Source: Litoditis marina (lineage: Eukaryota; Nematoda; Chromadorea; Rhabditida; Rhabditidae). Taken from it: a stretch of 64,000 bases of DNA. The number at the start of each line of letters is the position of its first letter. Position 1 is the stretch's first letter. Positions 1 through 10,862 of this stretch are shown here, piece after piece. A program made the translations under genes and the position numbers. The stretch covers positions 8,097,690 through 8,161,689 of the forward strand of contig OZ038440.1 of assembly GCA_964036275.1 (NCBI GenBank). The letters run 5' to 3'. The notes beneath the pieces are model-generated. The model did not search any database and was not told the DNA's origin. It worked only from the letters and a program-made list of their open reading frames with translations.

Positions 1-180
1 TCTGTCCAACCTCCGGATCACCGCGGCAGTGGCGGCTGCATTCACAGCGGACCGATCTCGTACCCGGATCGCATCCCTCAGCGATACTTGAACCTGTGGG
101 CCGCTACCCGCTAAAGCTTGTCATTCGCTCACATGCCCTGGGTACACGGTTGGACAGACTTTTGCGGTAGTTTAACTGAC
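1..180. other. GC-rich stretch at window edge, possible exon of a neighbouring gene
   Basis: The first ~180 bases are clearly more GC-rich than the DNA that follows, and two plus frames and one minus frame stay open for 30-55 codons. This may be the end of a gene that starts outside the window. The frame and strand could not be decided and no motif was recognised. Confidence 0.25.
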
Positions 181-339
181 ATGATCTCGCTGTACGAAAT
201 TGCGACCTCAATTGAATTTCGAGGGGTATTTTTATGTTTGAGGGATATATGGTTTCGTTTTTCATGATTACGCTCCCAGCCCTGTAAGCAATATGGCATG
301 AGTAAATTAAGAATGATTGCTCGCTTCCACTAATTTCAG

Positions 340-511
340 GCTAGCCACTGACGGAGATCACACGATTCCGTTTCCGTGTCAAAAGAAGTAGTCCAATATG
401 GCTATGGTGGAGCTGTTGTCGGCATTGCTTGTTCAAGAAGCCAGGAGTGAGAACGGAGGAGGATGGATGATTTTCTCGTATGATCGTCATTCAGGCCAAT
501 TGGATACGCAG
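340..511 (+). CDS. Possible first coding exon of an unrecognised gene
   Basis: A good 3' splice site (TAATTTCAG) ends at 339 and a GTAATT donor follows 511. All three frames have stops between 340 and the ATG at 398. From that ATG the frame is open for 38 codons and reaches the donor in phase 0. This is what a trans-spliced first exon would look like. The peptide begins MAMVELLSALL and contains GGGWMIFSYDRHSG; I do not recognise it. A later candidate exon at 1768-1898 (CTTACAG acceptor, GTAAGA donor) could belong to the same gene. It is open through to its donor only in a frame that does not join exon 1 directly, so a middle exon would be needed. Confidence 0.35.
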
Positions 512-1767
512 GTAATTGTTTTGTATCGTTTGATGTTCAGAAGCTCCCAAACGATTGAGGCATTGAGGAATGTTTGAACAAATAGGAATGAATAGGAATA
601 GGAATTGTGCTAGGATAGGAATTGTGCTCAACCATAAAGTAGAGTAATTAGACAAGTTTGCCAGAGTAGTGTCACAATGATCCGTTGACAGTGTCAGCTC
701 ACGCTCGTGTAATAGCAATAACAACCACTGAATGATACTGTAATTTGTGCTCTTTTCAAAAGAACTGCTGTGTTTTGTAACCGCTGATGAACACAGTAAT
801 TTTCTGAGTTTTTTCACTTGTTCTCGAGTTCACAGTTAATCAGTTGTTTTAAGTCTTACTTGACTGAAACTGAAAGTATTTCTACCTGCCTTGTTTCGAC
901 GTCATTGCTTGAATAGAAAATAGTCCATAATCTATTTTCGAGAAACAACGTAGTTTACTCATTCGTCATTCGGTCTGGCTGTGAGCTGTGACTTCTTTTA
1001 GCCATTTAGCTCTAGCCATCCGGGATCCGGTAGATATTGTATAACCAGAAAAATTCGAAAGCGGGCTTCCTTTTTGATAATATCAGACAAAGTTGCTTAT
1101 TTTTGATGCAAAATCATGGATATTTTCGCATATTGAAATCGAATACGGGTTTCATTTTGAAGAACCTCACCAGTTTGTCACCTCACCAGTTTGTCACCTC
1201 ACCACACCTCACCAGTTTGTGTAGTCAACATCATCCCTATACTATATAAGACGGCTCTCATCGTCATCGTTTTCTCATTTCCATAGGTGCGATACCCCGG
1301 TTAACTGTCCGGGGGATCCTTAACTTTTCCTTTAACTGGGCTAGGGAGGACCCATAACTTTTCCAAATTCGCTTTTTCTGTGGAGGGGATGTCTAACTGT
1401 TCAAACCAAACCGATACTATCCCACCTTCCCACCTATGCATGCTTATTGCATGTAGTTTATCTCATAATGTCACAAGCGCGATATTTCTACGAGCGCTCG
1501 AGCGGTGCCCTTTTTTTCAAGCTGGAAATTGTGATCCATTCCTGATCTGAATTTTGCTCTAATATTTAATTTGCGTTTTGATTATCAAGCACCAGTAAGA
1601 TGTGACTATATTACCAAATGGAGCTGTCTTGTGGTTAAAGAATCGTGAAAATTCATTATTTTGCACCGGTTCCCCAGATTTTGGCGAACATGGAACCCGT
1701 TTTTCAAAAATTATTTGGACGTATTGGACAGTATTGCTAATGTATGATTGTAAATATTTGCTTACAG

Positions 1768-1898
1768 TTCATCTTGGGATGTGTCAACCGGCCACTACTA
1801 CTGTGGAGGTGGAAGGATGGATCACCCGTGCGAGGGACTATTTTTTGGCTGTCAGCTGGCAACGGATGAAACAATTGAGCCGCCTGAGAAGTAGAAAG
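1768..1898 (+). CDS. Candidate internal exon, unrecognised
   Basis: The stretch is bounded by TTGCTTACAG on the left and GGTAAGATT on the right, both good nematode splice signals. One frame (entry after two bases) is open throughout and encodes a basic peptide ending SRLRSRK. The other two frames stop inside. It lies 1.25 kb downstream of the candidate first exon at 340-511. No family was recognised and the assignment is tentative. Confidence 0.25.
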
Positions 1899-2056
1899 GT
1901 AAGATTTAGCTGCCACCTATTTGTACTGATACCACCTATACCTAGTTTCTGCTTTGTTAGTGTTACGTGACTCACCGACTAGCATCGTGTTTTTAGTTTT
2001 TAAGTTTCAGTACTGTATGTGTTGATCACACACCGACAAATTAGAGGGTTACTCAG

Positions 2057-2255
2057 CATACCCTAAATGCTCAGCGTTTTGAGAAAAACCCCTCTGTTTT
2101 TGGTCCGAAGATTTGGGCAACCCCCCCCCCCCCCTCAAAAATTGTCTGATTTAGCGATTTTCTAAATTAAGGGCAAAACTCCCTTATAACGGCTGAGGGG
2201 GAGGGCAAAACCCCCCTGTTTGAAAAAGTCACAACTCTGAGGCATTTAGGGTATG
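2057..2255. mobile_element. 199-bp hAT-like MITE with 8-bp target duplication
   Basis: The element starts CATACCCTAAATGC and ends with the reverse complement (GCATTTAGGGTATG). It is bracketed by an exact direct repeat TTACTCAG at 2049-2056 and 2256-2263. An 8-bp target duplication is the hallmark of the hAT superfamily. The interior has a C16 tract and several C-rich AAAACCCC stretches and no coding capacity, so it is non-autonomous. Confidence 0.75.
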
Positions 2256-2561
2256 TTACTCAGACCATAGGCTGTTAATTACAAATTCGCGCTTGGTCGA
2301 AACACCCTGACGAGACGTCACACGACGAGGGGAAAAGTCAATATATATGAGAGCCCCGCTGTATAAACAGTAATTTACTGTTTTGCAACGACGCTTGTTC
2401 TGAGTACCTGAGCTATTCAGAAAAATTTGTATACGGGCTTTCAATCACACTAGACAAGTATCTTGGTAATGTTCTTTGGTCACTAGTAAACAGTTTGAGG
2501 GAATTCTGTTAGTTGTACAAGTAATTATTTTCATTATGGCAATTCTGGGGCCAGCCGAAAC

Positions 2562-3077
2562 TTGATAGGAGCAGATAGGTTTGCATTCCCGATGGTGTCT
2601 GATTTGTTTGTTAATCAACCGAGTTTTCGCAGGAAGGTTCGTATGATGGAAAGGAATACCTCGTCTCTGAGTCTTCGTTTTGTACTTTATTTGTGTTTGT
2701 TTTTTGCTGTTTCTCATGCTGCTCCCCGATCCCATGTTTCCAAAGAAGAAGCATGGGGAAGGGGGATGTTTGTTTGGGGTGTTTCACAGCATGTGACAAA
2801 CTGGGTATACGGTCTGTGTGGGAAACTGGTTCAGTGTACACTAGTGTTGTTGATTTCGATACCGCAAATGTTGTTGAACGAGAACCAAGTATATGAGTGG
2901 TGCACGGAATTGGAATATGCGGTCAGCCCACGTCGAGGAGTAGTGTTGGGTATAGCGTTATGTCTGTTACGCAATCTTCGGAGGGGAATATTCAATTTTA
3001 TTCCGTGGTATGTTATGTTGGGTACGAGAACGAACGTGTGGGCAATGTTCGGGTTTCGGCATTCTGTTATGGTCTGA
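2562..3077 (+). CDS. Orphan ORF with a predicted signal peptide
   Basis: This is an uninterrupted 171-codon frame in a region with no other explanation. From an internal ATG at 2646 the product starts with a charged residue, a hydrophobic core (RFVLYLCLFFAV) and a SHA-A site, a textbook signal peptide. The rest has scattered Cys and hydrophobic stretches but no motif I recognise. There is no clear splice structure, and frames on the other strand are also open here, so chance cannot be excluded. No neighbour suggests a role. Confidence 0.3.
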   Translation: MIGADRFAFPMVSDLFVNQPSFRRKVRMMERNTSSLSLRFVLYLCLFFAVSHAAPRSHVSKEEAWGRGMFVWGVSQHVTNWVYGLCGKLVQCTLVLLISIPQMLLNENQVYEWCTELEYAVSPRRGVVLGIALCLLRNLRRGIFNFIPWYVMLGTRTNVWAMFGFRHSVMV

Positions 3078-3109
3078 GAAGGTTCATCTATTACGGTGTT
3101 ATACTCTGA

Positions 3110-3616
3110 GTGTCTCGTACACAAGAACTTCCATACAACTTCCGTAGTACGAGCCCTTTTCAACCCATCATCGACCAGGGTGGGGGGAAAATGTAAACTA
3201 CTCCCCCTGAACTAACAAGGAGACGAGAGAGAATGGAGACTTGTTTATTAGGAGCCAGATGATACAATACACAAACAGGTTGCAATACTGCACACGTCAT
3301 CACTTTACACGTGAACGCGCGCTATGCTAATCAACTAACATTTTAAACACGTATAGACAGAAAGTCTACTACTCAACACATGTAATTCAGCTCAGGTTGT
3401 AGTCACTGTCAAGTATTCCAGCTGACGTGCCAGAAAAGAAGACCAACGATTCATTTTTGAAGTTGAACTAGTTTCGATCTGAACATTTGATCCTCCGGGA
3501 AACGAAGTGGCTCAGAAATGGTAGGTTAACTTGCTAACCAAATTCGCAAACGAAATGTGGTCTCGAACCTATTTGTGTTCAACATTTATGTTGTGTGACA
3601 AATCTGGATCGAATCT
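3110..3616. other. Intergenic, nothing recognised
   Basis: This stretch lies downstream of the first lectin gene (which runs leftward and stops at 3617). An AATAAA-like CATAAA is present on the minus strand ~25 bases past the stop codon. I see no coding exon, RNA gene or clear repeat in the remainder. Confidence 0.4.
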
Positions 3617-6600
3617 TTATAGAGGTACAGCTTGTTTTTTACAGACAAAGATGAATTCTTTCGCACACCGCACGTCGTTCCACAGACCATCTGGTCCAGC
3701 CAACAACTGAAACATGACATAAATCTAAACAAAGCTCCGAAATCTCCCAAATAGCAGAATCTAGCTTGTGTGTACTTGAACGGTATTCCGCTGCTCTCGT
3801 ACCGATTGGGGTCAATGCACCAAAAATACACCTCAGTCTCCTCGGCATCAAACTACAAACACCGCAGAAGAGGTCATACTTGTGGTCGTTGAACACTTAA
3901 AAAGCCCCTCTACTCACAGTTATACAGTTCTCAGTAGCACCGTTAGGTTCTGTAGGATGGAAGTTGATGAAGTCCACCGGAGTTCCATCCAAGTGAACGA
4001 AATTATCATCGAAATCCGTCATACCCAACCACTGCTCCGGAGGCGAAGTTTCCGATGTGACCAGCGTGCCGGAAAACAACAAGTATTAGAACAAAATGGA
4101 ATAGAAAATTCACTGAATCGCGTGTGAGTTCAAACATTGAATACGCGAAGGTAGCAAAATCATTTGTCATGAGCTCATGACCATTCCGAGGCGAATTCAC
4201 TGGAGAACCGGGTCCTTCTCGAACCAAACCGCGAACCGGTCACTGGAGAACCGAACCAACTGAACCGAACCGACTTTTGAACCGACCGGTTCTCTAGTGA
4301 ATGCTTCGAACCGAACCAACATTGATCATGAATTAAACAAGCAAGTCTTAGACAAGGTAAAATGAGTCTATCCCGGTTCGGTTCGAAGCATTCACTGGAG
4401 AACCGGTCGGTTCCAAACCACGGTTCGGTGGGTTCTGTTCGGTTCGGTTCTCCAGTGACTGGTTCGCGATTCGGTTCGGGAAGGACCTGGTTCTCCAGTG
4501 AATTGGCCCCATTCCGAATGGTGGCAAAATCATTCCCCCCCCCTTGTTTTTGAAAGATATGTCTCTGTTTCTATTAGTTTTGTGCCCAGTGCATTGGTGC
4601 CGCTCAAAGAGTTCCGACCCTGTCCAAGACGATTTCGGGGTACCAGGAATAAGTCATTCAAAATTAAAAGTCATTAAAGTAAAAGTCATTCAAAAGTAAA
4701 AGTCACTTTTAGTCAGTATTTGAAAAATACGAAAGTTTTCGGAAACTTTATTTTTGATTCTCAGCTGTTTCTGTTCTTTACTTAATGACTTTTACTTTAC
4801 TTATGACTTTTCATTTTGAATGACTTATTCTGGTTGCCCGATTTCGGTGATTTTCACAGAGGGTTGTAGCTCATAAGTAAAACAAATGTTGTTTGCTTTG
4901 CTTCTAAAAGTTTTAACAGCTTTTATTGAATTCTCCGAACAACAAAAATACCGATTGCTCGAAACAATAACCAGTTCGTTCATCGAAAACTAAAAATGAG
5001 TGTATAACAAATTTCTTCATCAGCAAAATCACTCACTTCTCACAAATGCATTTTCTTCAGGGGAATGGACAGAGGCAACATTGGCTCCCTCAGCTTGACA
5101 GTCGGCTTCAGCTAACGAAAACGTTTTTGCGCCGTCTCCAACCTGACACGAACGATTATTCCACAAAATTTTGTTGAAAAAAAAACCATAATTCACAGAA
5201 AACTGTTCAATTAAAGCAGGACGATTTTGTGGACCGATCCCGTGTCAACAGTCCTTTAAACTACAATTGAAAAATGTCTTGCAGTTCAAAGGACTGAAGC
5301 GTTGGGATTGGATCACATAATCGTCCTTCTTAAAGCTCATTTGTTCATACCATATGAACAAATGAGTTTCATACCATATGAACAAATGGTATGAACAAAT
5401 GAGCTTTAAGAAGGACGAACAAATGAGCTTTAAGAAGGACGATTTATGTGATTTCAGTAGAAACCAAAATGTTTTGGTTTCTACTGAAATTACATAAACA
5501 TCCTTGTGTATTTTGCTTGTGTTGTTTGGAACAATTTGACCGTTCTTTCGAACGTACTCCATTGGAAGTTTCATCTGCTCGACTGTCCGAAAACATTTTT
5601 TTTAAACATTTTCTGTCTCAACTTAGTTCGCAGGCTAAACTTTGCCCCCAGGTTGCAATTACAAGTTGGCCATCCCCTCACTTGGTTGCAATGACCAACC
5701 GACATATGAGAAATCGTGCTTTCCGACTACGATTTCGAAAAAAGTTGAAATAAAAGGATATTCTGAATTAACTCTACTGACCATATAACATGAGAGTGTG
5801 GACGATAAGAAGTGCCATCCATTTGGACAACCTAGTGTTTCTGGAAAACATACGGCGTTTTTTGAGATATCACAACGATTTTTTTTGAAACACTGAACGT
5901 AGTATTGTTTGTTTCAATAGTGAAATTTAGAAAAGTGCAGAAAAGGAACGATAGTAAAGTGATTCAAATTGAGTTGCGTCCTTTGGTTTTGGTCTTTCAG
6001 TTCGAAAATAAACGCAAAACTGTTTTGACCACTTGAAGAATATCCATCCCTTTATCTATCTTAGAACTTAATAAGTGCATAAATAGTTAGCAAACCGCAG
6101 AGCTTGAATACAAACAACCGACGAACGAATGGGCGAGTAGTAGTAGTAGTTGATTCCGTTAATGTAACCCAAGTTGCACTTGTTGCTGAAAATGTAGAAA
6201 ATTGTGACCAAAATTGTTTTTGATCAAGTATATCATGCAATATTTGGAATAGCATAAATGTACACAACTTCCAGACACGAGCAGAAATTTTCACACTGAC
6301 AAAAATGTTTTCAAAACGAGAAGATACAATTCAGAACACGTCACAAAACTAGTTTCAGTAAGATGTTCCACGTTTGCCTTCAACTTACCAGAGTTTCCAT
6401 TTGTTGCGGTCGTCACCGAATTGGCACCAGAACATCTTCCACAAGTAGCTGGACATTGTTGTGTCATCAGCGAGTAGTAACCACTGTTGTTGCAGAGATA
6501 GGCAAGCGCGGGGCAGTTGGACACTCCAGTAAGAGGATTCACTTTATCTGCACAACCTAAATAGCACATTATTGATAGAGTCAAACATCTAAAATTAGAC

Positions 6601-9600
6601 GGAGGGACTAAATCGTCGTGTAGTTTCATCTCGATTCACGTCATAACCCTCGACATTTGACCAGAAACAACAGAATCAAACTACAAACACAGCGGGTACC
6701 TGAAAAGAGCGAATCCTATACAGTGCGATGATGAGTTTTGAGAGAGTTAGAGTCAGTACTTTTGATGATTGCAATTGCAACATTCACACAAATGATTTTC
6801 GGCGACTTACTCGTAGCAGAGCTTGCAGCAGCGGTTCCACTACATCTTCCACATGTAGCTGGACATTGCTCAGTCATTAGTGAGTAGTAACGACTGTTGC
6901 TACAGAGATAGGCAAGTGCAGGGCAGTCCGAAACTCCAGAAGTAGGATTCACTCTGTCCACACAGGCTAAATATAGGAAGTAACAGAAATATTTGTTTAA
7001 GTTCGCTGGAGAGTACCAAACGTAGTTTCTTCGAAAGGATCAATTGTAGTTTGCTCGAAGGGTTCAAACTACACACAACGGGATGAGGCAACGTACGCCG
7101 TTTATGTGTTGATTGAAAGTACATATATCGAATTGTCTCAGATCGAACTGAGACAATTCGATATATGTACTTTTCTTATTATAATGTCCAATTCAAAGTT
7201 CTGTTTTCAAAATTTCACTAACTTTTCTGCTAAGTGTCAGAGACGCAGATGATGATTTGGAGTGAATGAATATTGATCGCGCGCACTTCTCTGAGTCTCG
7301 TGCCTCTTCGGCTAACGCCGTTAGCCAAATACGACATTCAATGCAGCCCCCCCCCCCCCCTTAACAATATGAGGTTCAGAGGATAGCTGTAACATACTAA
7401 AAAACCATTGCACATACCTGTGCTTGTGGTTACACTGGATACCGAACTACATCTCCCACAAGTGAACGGACACTGCTGCGTCATGAGCGAGTAGTACGCA
7501 GCATTGTGGCAGAGCGCGGCGCGCGCGGGGCAATCAGATACACCAGTGGCCGGGTTCACTCTATCAACACAGGCTGGAATGAATGATTGTAAAATAACGA
7601 TGTTATTGGGGTAATATGGTAATATCAAACGATATTGGAAAGATAACATTGTCTGAACCATCTTGTCATTTACCTGAAACATCTTGTGAGCGAAAATTTG
7701 TGTTTGTTAGTGGTTGATTGTTAAACAGAAGTGCACATTTTCATTGAACATACGGTCTTTCTCTACTCCCACATTCCGCCGGGATACGAGTATCAAAATA
7801 CAGTGCGCAAACAGAAGAGACGCAGAACTAAATAAAGGCGGCGGGATGTTCTACAATACACACTCAGAACAACAAACTTGTCGAAGATGCTGCTGCTGAA
7901 GAAGGAGCCGAACTACATCTCTCACAGGTGAACGGGCATTGTTGCGTCATGAGGGTGTAGTAGACAGGATTGTTACAGTAATTCGCACGTGAAGGACAGT
8001 CAGAAGTACCGCTTCTTGGGTTCACCTTATCTGCGCAACCTATAATCATGACAAATGTATAGTTCACACCATTCCTACTGAGACTCCTACAGTAACCTTA
8101 CAAACTTTCCGAAGGCTGTTGTGAACATGAAAATGTAGTTCATGAAAAATGCTCTCGTATATTACTCTACCTGAGAAGGAGAAGGAGATACGAAAATCCT
8201 CAACTTCTTCGATCAAAAGTCAGTGAGCAAAACGGCTTGGAAGTTTCGAAATACTACTGTAGGAGTCTCAGTAGGAATGCAAAAGACTATATATGTCGTT
8301 CAATACATGGGGTACACCGTACACTTCGCACTTGTTCCACAGAAACTTATACGGTGTGCCCTCCCACCCCGTGTTTCGAGAACCAACTTCAACGAAGATT
8401 TGGTCTTTGCCCATACCAGTTTCTTATCAATTCCATTCCTCCTTCAAAATTACGGCTAAGTTTCAACTGCCAAAATCTTTTCTACATCTCAGAATCAAGT
8501 TTGTATTTGAATAATTGTACCAATTAGCTACTGCTTACTTCTTTCTATCGCACAACGTATATTCATCTGTTCTTTCACAAAAATGGATCTTATCTGAGAA
8601 AAAGAAGTAACGTACTTGCGACAGATTTACCGAAGAGCATCTCCCGCAGGTCAACGGACATTGCGTTGTCATGATGTCATAGTAAACGGCATTGTTGCAG
8701 AGTCCTGCCCGGGCCGAGCAGTCGGAGGTACCCGTACGAGGGTTCAACTTATCGACACAACCTAAACACTTCGTTCTATTCGTTTGTTGATCTACATTCG
8801 AAAAAAAGAACAATCGCTCATCAGAAAATAAAAGTTTAACTGGTTTTCCCTACTTCACTAAGGATGCCTCCGGGACGGTGTTTCGATTTAGTGGTTACTT
8901 CAGGGGTGTCGAAACGTACAACTCTGTTTGTTATAACTTTTTCTTAGTGTAATTGTCCTACCTGAACTAATATTCATGAGAGGGACGCAGACAATTTAAC
9001 TACAAAACCTTTTATAAAAATTAAAGTTGTCAAGAAGTGAAATTTATCACATTCCACTATCGAGCTTTTTCTGCTTACTTGAAGATACTGACGCAGTGGG
9101 GGTCGTAGTAGTTGCGAGAACTATCTGAAGCAAACTGATTATTATTTGAAACTTCCCATTCATTGGGAAAATATCATCGAAGTAACCGTAACTCGACAGA
9201 AACTCACTTAATTGCTTCAAATCATCAATTTGTAGTCTACTTTGTAGTTCAAACTCTATGACATAACTGGAATCGTTAGTCCAAATTCTCAATCTCTATA
9301 TCACCGATCTAACCACCTGTCTTGCTCGAAAAGGTGTATAACCGTTTTAAAATGTTACTCACGTTACTGTTAGCACAGCACGTGCTCGTCACACACGTGA
9401 ATCCTGTATTACAAGAAGAGCCGATACAAGCTGGAAGGAAGCGTGAGAAGGTTTTTGGAAACAGTTAAATACGAGAAAACCATTTTCATTCGATTTCACA
9501 TGTTTATATTTTCAACTTTTTGAAAATCAAAACGTGTTATGCGGAAAATCAAAACGTGTTATGTATTTATTACGTTCGGCCTGAATAAATTTTCATAAAA

Positions 9601-10090
9601 GAACGTGAAGTGGAAGTTGTGACAATTATATAGACGAAACTATTTTTTGACTACAAAGTATTCAGCGGCCGTATTGATGAGTATTTAATATTTTTTTATC
9701 CCAACCTGGCGGCGTAGCAAACCGTTAAACCTCATGAAAAGTTCATATGAGTTTTTCATCAGATATCTCATCAGCCACTCGTGAACTCTCTGTGTTATAT
9801 GCATAGCAATCGATAGAATCTCATGAGAAGCTCGTGTTAATGGCTCATGAGGTATCTCATGAGATTTTTGAGGGATTGCTACGCCGCCTGCTTCTCCTCT
9901 AAACGTGTGCTACTCTGCTCTCTCCGTCGGGAAGGAGTATCGCGAAACAGTTGCAAAACGAGAGACGCAGGATGAGATGCAGCTTTTGAGATGTTCAGGC
10001 AATACACAACTCACGTCCGATGCCCTCATCAAGGCAAGTTTGAGCGAAGACCGAGGAAAATGCATTCACAAGCAAACCAATCAGAAACAT
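3617..10090 (-). CDS. Secreted ShKT(x5)-C-type lectin protein, gene 1
   Basis: The model has 13 exons and 483 aa: 10090-10015, 9430-9363, 9124-9079, 8761-8612, 8039-7878, 7573-7418, 6966-6811, 6556-6389, 6185-6123, 5840-5782, 5142-5037, 4069-3918, 3706-3617. Residues 1-16 are a signal peptide ending VFA. A Cys-rich module follows (CIGSSC...TCC, to ~48), then a Thr-rich linker, five six-Cys ShKT domains (~64-327), a second linker, and a C-type lectin domain (~349-483). The lectin domain shows CPNGW, WLGMTD, the EPN motif and WND, plus all six framework Cys. EPN and WND ligate Ca2+ and sugar in mannose-type lectins, so a secreted glycan-binding, possibly immune or surface, role is inferred. Two junctions are odd: exon 4 needs a weak GTTACT donor, and the intron before 4069 ends in TTTTCCG instead of AG. 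The start is set by the signal peptide and phase, with a TATA box upstream. Confidence 0.85.
4192..4510. repeat. GGTTCGG-rich foldback repeat
   Basis: Two ~130-bp arms (about 4192-4320 and 4368-4510) are close reverse complements. Both are built from GGTTCGGTT / GAACCGAACC units and a repeated TTCACTGGAGAACC. The spacer is ~50 bp and there is no coding capacity. A related block lies at ~56930-57180. It sits in the intron before the lectin exon at 4069, a short way upstream (on the minus strand) of that exon's atypical 3' splice site. Confidence 0.65.
4639..4838. mobile_element. 200-bp MITE with 9-bp target duplication
   Basis: The termini GGTACCAGGAATAAGTCATT and the reverse complement of the right end (GGCAACCAGAATAAGTCATT) match over ~26 bp with four mismatches. 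Exact CGATTTCGG copies flank it (4630-4638 and 4839-4847). The arms continue as AAAAGTCATT repeats. An 8-9-bp duplication suggests a hAT-like origin. It lies in the same lectin intron as the foldback repeat at 4192. Confidence 0.7.
5214..5335. mobile_element. Palindromic MITE family M1, copy 1
   Basis: This is one of five ~120-bp copies that begin AAGAAGGACGATTATGTGG and end with the reverse complement (CCACATAATCGTCCTTCTT). An inner palindrome is built on CCTTTAAACTGCAATTGAA. It is in an intron of the lectin domain of gene 1. More hairpin sequence, including a ~50-bp palindrome at 5446-5497, follows directly. Confidence 0.7.
7116..7173. repeat. Perfect 26-bp-arm hairpin
   Basis: Positions 7116-7141 and 7148-7173 are exact reverse complements around a 6-base spacer. 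The core is ACATATATCGAATTGTCTC. It lies in the intron between the ShKT exons at 7418-7573 and 6811-6966. No target duplication or coding content was seen. Confidence 0.8.
8070..8279. mobile_element. 210-bp MITE with 25-bp perfect terminal repeats (family M3, copy 1)
   Basis: CATTCCTACTGAGACTCCTA and the next five bases at the left are matched exactly, inverted, at the right end. A second, more decayed copy lies at 27704-27907 in an intron of a chemoreceptor gene. No ORF is present. No unambiguous target duplication was seen. Confidence 0.7.
9708..9888. mobile_element. 181-bp MITE with 13-bp terminal repeats
   Basis: GGCGGCGTAGCAA at 9708-9720 is exactly inverted at 9876-9888. The interior is AT-rich and holds many CTCATGAG half-palindromes. 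It lies in intron 1 of lectin gene 1. Target duplication is unclear. Confidence 0.65.
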
Positions 10091-10135
10091 GCATTTCTGA
10101 TTATTCAAATGATTCCATTGTTCTTTTTATACCTT

Positions 10136-10141
10136 TTCAAA
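10136..10141 (-). promoter_or_regulatory. TATA box of lectin gene 1
   Basis: TATAAA on the minus strand lies 46-51 bases upstream of the chosen ATG at 10090. The paralogue has the same motif (TATAAAAG) 33-38 bases upstream of its ATG. Conservation between paralogues supports a TATA-driven promoter with a short 5' UTR. Confidence 0.55.
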
Positions 10142-10165
10142 GAATGGTCAAACATTGCAACATAA

Positions 10166-10299
10166 AAGGTGCACAAACAATCTATTGGTCGCCTGTATTA
10201 ATACACACTTCTTCATGATCGTATAGTATGCTACTAGTATAGCTATTTGCATTGTTCAAAAGTTGCGCAATTAAACACTCGTTTTGCTGCTTGTTTTTT
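10166..10299. repeat. Left copy of a direct repeat flanking the retroelement nest
   Basis: This promoter-side sequence of lectin gene 1 (AGGTGCACAAA...GCGCAATTAAACACTCGTT...GCTGCTTG) recurs in the same orientation at 18831-18992, beyond the inserted elements. A diverged version is upstream of lectin gene 2 (~24282-24420), so it is host sequence, duplicated either at insertion or by later rearrangement. Confidence 0.65.
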
Positions 10300-10480
10300 A
10301 ATTAATAGTACATTCGAAAAGATAGAAAATGAAACAGAACAAAACATTATCAACAGACTGAGGAATATTAACTTTAATCTACGCATTTCAAACCAAGATA
10401 ACATGAAGATACCATTAATTTATGCCATACCAAAGCTACATAAACAACCTATAAAAAGTAGATTTATAAAGTTATATCAT

Positions 10481-10862
10481 TTTTCCCTCTGGTCTAGTGG
10501 CAGCTGGTCGATCGACGAGCCGCCGTTATCCTGTTTCCATCCAAATACTCTACGTGTATTCCATTCAGGTAAACAGTCGACCGAGACAAGATGGAAAGTC
10601 CTGGCCACGAGCGACTGGGAAACGCTGGCCAGTATTCCCAATAGGAATGCATTTTCACAGTCAATTTGTCGTCAGTTGGTTCTACTGTCGTTTCTGGCAT
10701 GTCACTGGATCTATGTCTCAGAACATACGAATGTCCACCATGAGGAATCAACTGTACCACTACTGCAAAAGAAGACGTTTTGACGATAATGTGATATGTA
10801 TGATGATCACCGCCTCGAAACGACGCGGAGTGAAACAATAAATATGTAAATATGTAAATCAC
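10481..10862 (+). mobile_element. SINE-like insertion with a tRNA-style A box
   Basis: The insert begins near CTCTGGTCTAGTGG, a tRNA A-box-like sequence, and ends in an AATAAATATGTAAATATGTA tail. It interrupts the Penelope reverse transcriptase right after the SRFI motif. Its 3' end (GATCACCGCCTCG then an AT-rich tail) recurs inverted at ~43510-43610 and ~58880-58970. No B box was found, so the SINE label is inferred from the head and tail. A fragment of a LINE 3' end is an alternative. Confidence 0.5.

Noticed and set aside
5782..5840. Apparent signal-peptide frame (MALLIVHTLML) in the first lectin-domain exon, and an in-frame stop in the same frame of gene 2
   Set aside because: Phase from both neighbouring exons selects another frame, which reads GCPNGWHFLSS (gene 1) and ACPTGWHYLSS (gene 2), the conserved start of the lectin domain. 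There is no stop in that frame, so gene 2 is not broken here.
6061..6185. Possible C-terminal hydrophobic tail after the last ShKT domain, ending the protein before the lectin domain
   Set aside because: Donors GTCGGT (gene 1) and GTGGGT (gene 2) at the same position give phase 1 and join cleanly to the lectin exons in both paralogues.
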